A stretch of 61,701 nt of DNA from Desulfobacterales bacterium (GTDB lineage: Bacteria > Desulfobacterota > Desulfobacteria > Desulfobacterales > SURF-7), in assembly GCA_018693105.1 (NCBI GenBank), contig JABHLN010000006.1, positions 1 through 61,701 of the forward strand, in the 5' to 3' direction. Every line of letters starts with the position of its first letter. Position 1 is the first letter of the stretch. The notes under the pieces were generated by a model, which was not told the origin of the DNA, made no database searches, and was given only the letters and a program-made list of their open reading frames with translations. Shown piece by piece: positions 55,690 through 61,701 of the stretch. The translations under genes were made by a program, and so were the position numbers.

Positions 55690-56486
55690 TGAAAAACAGC
55701 CGGAGAAGCTTCTTAAAAATTGCTGGAATATCAGCCATCGGGTTCAGTATGACACCTGTTGTAAATGTCTTTGCAAGTAGCGGACAGGAAGGAAATAAAC
55801 CTGAGCCCTCTTATTCTGTAAATAAAAAAGCTCTTAAGGCAAAAAGGTGGGGTCTTGTTATTGATACCCGCAAACTGTCTGAAGAAATTGTAGAAGAACT
55901 TGGAAAAACTTGCAGTAAGATACACAATATTCCGGAAATAAAAAATAAAGACCATGAAATTAAATGGATATGGGGAGAGGAATTTAAACATGCATTTCCC
56001 GGTAAGGAAAATGAATTTCTTGATGAAAGAATGAAACATTTATCCATGCCTGTTCTTTGCAATCATTGCAAAGATGCTCCATGTGTAAGAGTTTGCCCAA
56101 CTAAAGCTACATTTAAAAGGCCTGACGGAATTGTACTGATGGACTTCCACAGATGTATTGGTTGTCGTTTCTGTATGGCTGCATGTCCATATGGATCACG
56201 GAGCTTCAATTTTATTGATCCTCGAACAGTGCTCCCCAAGGACAGGAAAGAATGGAATCTGGAATTCCCTACAAGAATGAAAGGTGTTGTGGAAAAGTGC
56301 AACTTTTGTGCAGAACGCCTTGCTGTTGGAAAAACACCGGCATGTGTTGAAGCATCACATGGTGCGCTTGCATTCGGAGACCTTGAAGATCCAAAGTCAG
56401 AAGTCAGAAAGTTATTGAAATCAAATTACACCATTAGACGTAAACCGAGTCTTGGAACAGGACCGTCGGTTTACTATATAGTATGA
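55689..56486 (+). CDS. dsrO: DsrO, periplasmic iron-sulfur subunit
   Basis: This is a 265-residue ferredoxin-like protein with a twin-arginine signal (SRRSFLKIAG) for folded export. Its cluster-binding motifs include CNHCKDAPCVRVCP, CIGCRFCMAACP and CNFCAERL. It links the cytochrome DsrJ with the membrane subunit DsrP. The start overlaps the dsrJ stop by one base (TGATG). A GTG one codon upstream is also possible. Confidence 0.95.
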   Translation: MKNSRRSFLKIAGISAIGFSMTPVVNVFASSGQEGNKPEPSYSVNKKALKAKRWGLVIDTRKLSEEIVEELGKTCSKIHNIPEIKNKDHEIKWIWGEEFKHAFPGKENEFLDERMKHLSMPVLCNHCKDAPCVRVCPTKATFKRPDGIVLMDFHRCIGCRFCMAACPYGSRSFNFIDPRTVLPKDRKEWNLEFPTRMKGVVEKCNFCAERLAVGKTPACVEASHGALAFGDLEDPKSEVRKLLKSNYTIRRKPSLGTGPSVYYIV

Positions 56487-56493
56487 GGTGGTT

Positions 56494-57651
56494 ATGCTTG
56501 AAAAAGCCTTAAAAGGAAGCAATAAGTACTGGATATGGATATTTTGTTTGCTTGGAGTCATCGGAATAGGTGCTCTTACTTATATTAACCAGTATCGTGT
56601 GGGGCTGGGAATAACCGGCATGAGCAGGGATGTATCCTGGGGGTTTTATATTTCCCAGTTTACCTATCTTGTTGGTGTCGCAGCCGGAGGTGTTATGCTT
56701 GTATTGCCATATTACCTGCATGACTATAAGAAATTCGGTAAAATCACCATACTTGGTGAATTCCTTGCTGTTTCAGCGCTAATCATGTGCCTGCTGTTTA
56801 TTGCAGCAGATATGGGGCAACCGGTCAGGGCCTTTAACATGCTTATGCACCCGACACCGGGCTCAGTACTTTTCTGGGATGCATCAGTTTTAAACGGTTA
56901 TCTTTTTCTAAATATTATAATCGGCTGGAATGTTCTTGAAGCCGAGCGTAATGGAGTACCTACAGCAGGATGGGTAAAACCGCTTATTTATCTTTCAATC
57001 CCATTCGCATTTGGAATTCATACTGTTACAGCTTTTCTTTACTGCGGACTTCCGGGTAGAGGATTCTGGCTTACAGCAATACTTGCACCAAGATTCCTTG
57101 CTTCAGCCTTTGCAGCAGGACCTGCTTTTATTATCATTCTGTCATTTATAATTAAAAAAGTAACTAATTTTGATGCCGGTAAAGAAGCTATTCAGACAAT
57201 TTCTAAAATAGTCACATATGCATTAATTGCTAATGTATTCTTTTTACTCTGTGAAGTTTTTGTTGCATTCTACAGCAAGATTCCGGAACATACAGCGCAT
57301 CTTAAGTATCTGTTTGTAGGACTTCACGGCCATGGTGTTCTTGCCCCATGGATGTGGACTTCAATTGCTCTTATGCTTATAGCCATTCTACTTCTCCTTA
57401 TCCCGGCTACAAGAAGTAATGAGTTCGTTCTCGGCATTACATGCGTTTTCGTTTTAATAGGAACATGGATTGATAAGGGCCTTGGCCTGATTGCAGGTGG
57501 TTTTGTACCTTCCCCCCTCCATCATGTAAATGAGTATATCCCCACGATAAAGGAAATTTTTATTGGCCTGGGCATATACGGCATCGGATTTTTAATTCTT
57601 ACCGTGCTTTTTAAAATTGCAATTACAATCAGGGAAGAGGTTGACGCATAA
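56494..57651 (+). CDS. dsrP: DsrP, NrfD-like membrane subunit
   Basis: This is a 385-residue integral membrane protein with about ten helices (for example ISQFTYLVGVAAGGVMLVLP and GILVLVT-like C-terminal segments). It matches the NrfD/PsrC family and would exchange electrons with menaquinone. It is the last gene of the operon; a strong terminator follows 29 bases later. The start at 56494 uses GAGGTG three bases upstream. Confidence 0.95.
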   Translation: MLEKALKGSNKYWIWIFCLLGVIGIGALTYINQYRVGLGITGMSRDVSWGFYISQFTYLVGVAAGGVMLVLPYYLHDYKKFGKITILGEFLAVSALIMCLLFIAADMGQPVRAFNMLMHPTPGSVLFWDASVLNGYLFLNIIIGWNVLEAERNGVPTAGWVKPLIYLSIPFAFGIHTVTAFLYCGLPGRGFWLTAILAPRFLASAFAAGPAFIIILSFIIKKVTNFDAGKEAIQTISKIVTYALIANVFFLLCEVFVAFYSKIPEHTAHLKYLFVGLHGHGVLAPWMWTSIALMLIAILLLLIPATRSNEFVLGITCVFVLIGTWIDKGLGLIAGGFVPSPLHHVNEYIPTIKEIFIGLGIYGIGFLILTVLFKIAITIREEVDA

Positions 57652-57680
57652 AAAACGCTTACATTTAATTAAATTTTCAA

Positions 57681-57720
57681 CAAGGGGGATCATTATCGAA
57701 ATGACCCCCTTGTTTTTTTT
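57681..57720 (+). terminator. Rho-independent terminator of the dsr operon
   Basis: CAAGGGGG (57681-57688) pairs perfectly with CCCCCTTG (57705-57712), followed by eight T. It clearly ends the dsrMKJOP transcript. Confidence 0.95.
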
Positions 57721-57818
57721 ATGAGATATGAAATAATTTGGGATATAATTTATCTTTAATCGTCCTTAACCGAAACAAGGAAAATGAGCACCTATAAATA
57801 ATCTTTTTAAAGTTATAT

Positions 57819-59123
57819 ATGAATTCGAAAAACAAAAATACCAATCTTGTCAACGCACTAGTATCCAACACTGAGGGTGAAATCTTTGACCTTGAGGGAT
57901 ATGCTGCTGTGGGCATGGCCGGACAACAGCTTGTACCTCTCACATGTGAAAATACAATCAAAATGCCATTCGGGGGAGAGCTTATGTTCCTTCCTGATAG
58001 AATACCCTTGTTGTATAACATGAATGAAGAACGAATAGAGTTAATCGATACAAACCCTTATTTTCCTGAAGAACCAATTTTTCCTGTAGCTGCTTTCAAC
58101 TCACCTGGTTATGTCAATTCTTATGCATGTGCTTACGAAGAAGATGATGACGCTGATTTTCTTCCCCTTTTTTCATATGGCGCTGTGGGCTGGCATGATG
58201 AAAGCTTCAGATCATCTGTTATCCTTGTTGACAGTGAAAGGCGCCAGGATCTGAGACTCATGAAACCTGAAAAGGTTAAATCAGGCGTAAAAGAAATCAG
58301 AAAAAAAATGCCCTCAAACCGTCTTGAAAAGCACCTTGAAAAATGCGCTCTTGAATATGGTTGTCCTGCTGCAAAGAACTTCTTTTTAGGAAGGTACGAA
58401 GCGCCCCTGCCCACTTCAGTCTCCTGCAATGCAAACTGCCTTGGATGTATATCACTTCAAAAAGAGAAAAGGGTGTCGGTTTGTCAGGAAAGAATATCTT
58501 TTACTCCCAAACCGGAAGAAATAGCTGAAATAGCACTGGAACATATAAGTAAAGTAAAAAATTCAGTGGTGAGCTTCGGACAGGGGTGTGAAGGTGACCC
58601 GATATTTGCCGCACATGTTATTGAACCTGCAATAAAAATCATTCGATCTCAAACACCTGACGGCACCATAAATATGAACACAAATGCCAGCAAACCTGAT
58701 GTAATTGAAACCTTGTTCAATGCAGGACTTGACACCATCAGGGTAAGTATAAACAGTGTAAGAGAAGAATGCTATGAAGCATATTTCAGACCAAACGGCT
58801 ATACCATTTCAGATGTGAAAAAAACCATTGATACTGCAAACAGGATGGGCAGGTTAGTTTCAATAAACTATCTTAATTGTCCGGGATTTACCGACTCGCC
58901 TGAAGAAATTGACGCTCTTTTTAATTTCCTGGAAAACCATACGATTAGTCTTATACAGTGGCGAAATCTAAATTTTGATCCCGCCAGATATTATAAGATA
59001 ATGTGCGATGTTTCCGCCAACACCACACCAATTGGATTAAAAAAGGTTCTTGAACTTATCAGAAAATCATTTCCGGATGTAAAACATGGATACTTCAACC
59101 CCCCTAAAGAAAAAATGATTTGA
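57819..59123 (+). CDS. Radical SAM protein
   Basis: This is a 434-residue protein. The first 190 residues are an uncharacterised N-terminal domain; a radical SAM core follows with CNANCLGC (CxxxCxxC) near residue 205. The core includes FGQGCEGDP and TNASKPDVIETLFNAGL. It generates a 5'-deoxyadenosyl radical, but the substrate is unknown. The stop is one base before the prmA start, so the two are coupled. Its ribosome binding site is weak. Confidence 0.88.
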   Translation: MNSKNKNTNLVNALVSNTEGEIFDLEGYAAVGMAGQQLVPLTCENTIKMPFGGELMFLPDRIPLLYNMNEERIELIDTNPYFPEEPIFPVAAFNSPGYVNSYACAYEEDDDADFLPLFSYGAVGWHDESFRSSVILVDSERRQDLRLMKPEKVKSGVKEIRKKMPSNRLEKHLEKCALEYGCPAAKNFFLGRYEAPLPTSVSCNANCLGCISLQKEKRVSVCQERISFTPKPEEIAEIALEHISKVKNSVVSFGQGCEGDPIFAAHVIEPAIKIIRSQTPDGTINMNTNASKPDVIETLFNAGLDTIRVSINSVREECYEAYFRPNGYTISDVKKTIDTANRMGRLVSINYLNCPGFTDSPEEIDALFNFLENHTISLIQWRNLNFDPARYYKIMCDVSANTTPIGLKKVLELIRKSFPDVKHGYFNPPKEKMI

Positions 59124-59124
59124 T

Positions 59125-60063
59125 ATGAACTGGATTGAAATAAAAGTTATATACCATAGTGACGACAATCTGGATATATCTGATATAATATCAAATATTT
59201 TCTATGAATTCGGACTGTCAGGGGTTGTTATTGAAGAGCCCGGTATCGAACCTGAAGAAGGCTGGGGCGACGATGCAATAAAACCTTCTGGCAATTATTC
59301 AGTTGCGGGGTATTTTCCTAACAACAACCTTTACGAAAAAAGACGTCTTGCACTTGAAGAAAAACTCATCATCCTCAAGACTGAAAACCATATTGATACC
59401 GTTATAAAATACACCGAACTTGACGAGGAAGACTGGTCTGAATCATGGAAGGAATATTTCTGGCCTGAGAAAATAAGCGATAGAATTGTCGTTAGGCCCA
59501 CCTGGCGTGATTACACCCCAGAAAAAGATGAAATTATTATTGATATTGATCCGGGAATGGCATTTGGCACCGGAACACATCCAACAACATCTCTTTGCAT
59601 AAATACTTTAGAAAAATATCTAAAACCAGGCGGTTCAGTTTTAGATGTAGGAACAGGATCTGGCATTTTACTGATAGCCGCAGGTAAACTCGGCGCAAGC
59701 AAATTATGCGGGATTGATAATGATGAAGTGGCTGCCGAGATCGCGAAAAACAATCTTTTGTTAAATGGTTTTGATACATCAGATTTTGAAATAATTACAG
59801 GAGATCTAATAAAAAAGATTGAAGTTAAGTTTGATATTGTTGTAGCCAACATTCTTTCAGGGGTTATTATTAATCTGCTTGATAATATTAAAAGCGTTAT
59901 ACATGAGAATAGTATTTTGATCTTTTCAGGAATAATTGAAGACAATAAAGATTCGGTATTAAAGAAGATGAAAGAAACAGGATTGGAGATAGTTGAAGTT
60001 ATTTCAAAAGAGACCTGGGTATCAATAACAGGAAGACCAATTCCAGAAGATTTACTATCTTAA
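59125..60063 (+). CDS. prmA: Ribosomal protein L11 methyltransferase
   Basis: This is a 312-residue SAM-dependent methyltransferase. The N-terminal substrate-binding domain contains LDEEDWSESWKEYFWP. The catalytic domain has GMAFGTGTHPTT and the SAM loop VLDVGTGSGILLIAAGKLG, and ends IISKETWVSITGRP. It methylates L11 in the ribosome. It follows the radical SAM gene by one base, an unusual pairing. Confidence 0.93.
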   Translation: MNWIEIKVIYHSDDNLDISDIISNIFYEFGLSGVVIEEPGIEPEEGWGDDAIKPSGNYSVAGYFPNNNLYEKRRLALEEKLIILKTENHIDTVIKYTELDEEDWSESWKEYFWPEKISDRIVVRPTWRDYTPEKDEIIIDIDPGMAFGTGTHPTTSLCINTLEKYLKPGGSVLDVGTGSGILLIAAGKLGASKLCGIDNDEVAAEIAKNNLLLNGFDTSDFEIITGDLIKKIEVKFDIVVANILSGVIINLLDNIKSVIHENSILIFSGIIEDNKDSVLKKMKETGLEIVEVISKETWVSITGRPIPEDLLS

Positions 60064-61006
60064 AAAATTAAGCCAATTTAAAAATCTCAGTTTCCAAAAA
60101 ATATTCTCATAATCTTACCCCAGAGCAAGCTCATTTGATACCAATTTTCTATTTCATAAAACTATCAAAATACATTAGTCAAAACAGCTTAAGTCCCAAG
60201 AGATTTTTTATAGTTAAATATTCAGACTCCCAGATATATTTGAATTGACAAAATTGAGAAATGAGTCTCACTATGTTTTTTTCAGTAAGTTGTTTCTTGA
60301 TAACCCAAAAAACACAACCTTAATATTTTCACAAAGCATACAGATATCATGCGAGACTGTCGAAAAAGCCCCAAAATGGCAATTTTAACAATTTTGCATG
60401 TAATAAAATCAACAGGTTACGAACATCAAAATCACAGAATTAGGGTTTTTCGACAGTCTCTGCAGATATCTGCAATAAGTAATAATCGAGGATCTGTCAG
60501 ATATATCAAAGGTTTTTAAATGAGTTGAAATATTGACATATTCTATAGATATCACAACATTTCGCATTCACATTCTTATATTGCCATCCTTTCCTATAAC
60601 ATCTATGTAACGTTTCAAAGGAAAGTGAATCGATTTAAGACCCGTTAAATAAGCCCCCCATTTTTTTACATGTATTGTGAGTATCCATACTCATTCATAA
60701 GTTGGTAAGATATTGAATACGTTAACATTACACTACTACCCCTCCTGCAATGACAGTTTTGCACTGAAAAAAAATCGGCTAATTTTTGGTATTCCCTTTT
60801 TACCGGAATCAAGGTATGGAATACTTTGAATTTATTTTTTATTATCTATTCTAAGGCAGTTAGTTTTCCTATACGATTGGGACTATATGCAGCCAACTGG
60901 TGTTGTTTCTCATATCCATTATGATGTATATTAATTTATAACATTTAATCTAATCAGTGAACTGATAATTAATTACCATAGCCGAAAATGTTCGACCTAA
61001 TTCTAT
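60064..61006. other. Non-coding region between prmA and the cassette
   Basis: No credible gene is seen on either strand over more than 900 bases. It contains one 132-bp inverted-repeat element (60341-60472). Its right end, TATGTTAGATG at 61004-61014, contains GTTAGAT, a match to the GTTRRRY recombination core. No integrase gene is present. Confidence 0.65.
60341..60472. repeat. Miniature inverted-repeat element, intact copy
   Basis: This 132-base element has ends that match over about 30 bases: CAGATATCATGCGAGACTG at the left and the complement of CAGATATCTGCAGAGACTG at the right, both continuing TCGAAAAA. There is no coding capacity, and it looks like a non-autonomous transposable element. 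A second copy begins at 61633. Confidence 0.8.
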
Positions 61007-61007
61007 G

Positions 61008-61625
61008 TTAGATGAAAGAATACTAAAATGGAAACATTTAAAACTATACAACTAATAATTTTATGCTTTATCAATATCGTGACCATTCCTGTACTAGCTG
61101 AAACAAAAGAACCAACAAAAATTATTGGTATACATAATGATATCAAAATAACATTAGCTGATACCTTTATATGGAGAGATTGGCAACCTATCGTTTCAAG
61201 ACCAGGCAAAGACGACGGATCACCTTTAATGATTGTGTCTTCTTTTATTTTTGATAATTCAAAGGGAGGTCCAAAAGAAATACATTGGGAAGCTTTTTTG
61301 CTGCTATCAGGGACTGAAAATATTTATCCAGTTGAAATATGGGATGCTGACTCAATATTACCTTGGGGAGGCAACCTGCAAGCAAACGAGACAAAAAGCG
61401 TAAGGCTACGAACTAGCAGTGGCCCCTACTTGAAAGTAGGTGATAGGTTAACATTGGTTGTTCGTTTTATTATCAATGGAGAAGAACTTGTAATGAAATC
61501 GAAACCGACTGAAATAATGAGAACCGACTGACATTAACTAATGAAAACAAAATTACATCTAACAATGCACTCCAGCTGATCCCGAATCGCGCCTTCGGCA
61601 CTCTCGGGACATCTGAGTTTGAACG
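61008..61625 (+). mobile_element. Probable integron gene cassette
   Basis: The cassette runs from GTTAGAT (61007-61013) to the matching core of the attC site (GTTAAGT, 61625-61631), about 618 bases. It contains a single gene starting 21 bases after the left boundary. The attC site begins 26 bases after the stop codon. This tight packing, with a gene and one attC and no promoter, is the hallmark of integron cassettes. The preceding attC is not clear, and no intI gene is in the window, so the array may be a cluster lacking its integrase or extend to the right. Confidence 0.6.
61028..61531 (+). CDS. Secreted protein encoded by an integron-type cassette, unknown function
   Basis: This is a 167-residue protein with a clear signal peptide (IQLIILCFINIVTIPVLA) cleaved before ETKEP, so it is exported. 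The mature part looks beta-rich (LMIVSSFIFDN, DRLTLVVRFII) with no motif I recognise. There is no strong ribosome binding site, as is common in cassettes. It is flanked by recombination cores and was probably acquired by cassette insertion. Confidence 0.75.
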   Translation: METFKTIQLIILCFINIVTIPVLAETKEPTKIIGIHNDIKITLADTFIWRDWQPIVSRPGKDDGSPLMIVSSFIFDNSKGGPKEIHWEAFLLLSGTENIYPVEIWDADSILPWGGNLQANETKSVRLRTSSGPYLKVGDRLTLVVRFIINGEELVMKSKPTEIMRTD

Positions 61626-61631
61626 TTAAGT
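61557..61631 (+). other. attC: attC recombination site
   Basis: This 75-base site starts with ATCTAAC, a full match to RYYYAAC, and ends with GTTAAGT, a full match to GTTRRRY. Inside, ACTCCAG pairs with CTGAGT leaving one unpaired C, which is the extrahelical base needed for integrase strand choice. Next CTGATCCCGA pairs with TCGGGACAT around a small GCC-TTC-GGC hairpin. Size and structure are typical of integron attC sites. Confidence 0.82.
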
Positions 61632-61632
61632 A

Positions 61633-61701
61633 CAGATATCTTGCGAGACTGTCGAAAAAGCCCCAAAATGGCAATTTTAACAATTTTGCATGTAATAAAA
61701 T
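61633..61701 (+). repeat. Miniature inverted-repeat element, second copy (cut by window end)
   Basis: From CAGATATC onward this matches the first 69 bases of the element at 60341, differing only at a single base (TTGC against ATGC). It begins two bases after the attC site ends, so the element may have inserted into or next to a cassette array. Confidence 0.8.

Noticed and set aside
51829..57720. dsrAB or other sulfite reductase genes in the operon
   Set aside because: The unit contains only RsbRD_N and dsrMKJOP; neighbours are unrelated, as is common for sulfate reducers.
60541..60780. Possible attI or integrase remnant
   Set aside because: No tyrosine-recombinase motif in any frame and no recognisable attI structure.
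60947..61013. Second attC site at the left cassette boundary
   Set aside because: The right core GTTAGAT is perfect and ATCTAAT could be its partner, but the inner arms do not pair convincingly, so I do not call a site there.
1..61701. tRNA, rRNA and CRISPR arrays
   Set aside because: No cloverleaf, rRNA-like block or regular direct-repeat/spacer pattern was found on either strand. The dispersed hairpins are irregularly spaced and palindromic, not CRISPR.

Overview
The window looks like chromosomal DNA of a strictly anaerobic, AT-rich sulfate-reducing bacterium, most likely in the Desulfobacterales. The best evidence is a complete dsrMKJOP operon (52624-57651) with the RsbRD_N-type gene that usually precedes it. 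Supporting evidence is the large number of CoA-thioester enzymes, ferredoxin-type proteins and flavoproteins. No rRNA, tRNA, phage or CRISPR was seen. All sequence comparisons here were made by eye.

Layout. (1) 95-12273, minus strand: a TetR-led operon for acyl-CoA breakdown. It holds a crotonase, an acyl-CoA dehydrogenase, an HMG-CoA-synthase-like protein fused to a DUF35 domain, three thiolases, and a B12-dependent acyl-CoA mutase (large and small subunits) with its MeaB chaperone. The mutase lacks the residues that define methylmalonyl-CoA mutase. (2) 12573-17728: housekeeping and unknown genes (TM2-like membrane protein, YchJ/SEC-C protein, prfC, phosphodiesterase, small lipoprotein). (3) 18670-42544: a second catabolic region with an Old Yellow Enzyme/dienoyl-CoA reductase, three CrtI/RetSat-like flavoproteins, a DUF362-ferredoxin protein, a decayed ferredoxin gene, four acyl-CoA ligases (two from a tandem duplication), an MMPL/RND transporter with a YCF48 partner, another crotonase, two TetR regulators and a CaiB/BaiF CoA-transferase. 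(4) 42590-47752: YceD, unknown proteins, a phosphotransferase-like protein with a replaced catalytic loop, endonuclease Q and a carboxymuconolactone decarboxylase family protein. (5) 48005-51368: an outer-membrane porin and two periplasmic NikK/NikL-like proteins, the latter two each preceded by a similar terminator-bearing leader. (6) 51829-60063: the dsr operon, a radical SAM protein and prmA. (7) 60064 to the end: non-coding DNA, a 132-bp inverted-repeat element, and an integron-type gene cassette closed by a well-formed attC site.

How it fits together. Regions 1 and 3 read as an accessory programme for taking up, activating (ligases, CoA-transferase), reducing or isomerising (OYE, CrtI-like flavoproteins with ferredoxin donors), beta-oxidising and rearranging (B12 mutase) hydrophobic, branched or isoprenoid-like acids. 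The electrons would go to sulfate through DsrMKJOP. The substrate cannot be read from the sequence.

A second theme is a dispersed hairpin repeat of about 128 bp, present in eleven or twelve full, partial or decayed copies. Most full copies share one orientation. Several sit directly on the 3' end of a minus-strand gene, and in two cases the repeat supplies the stop codon.
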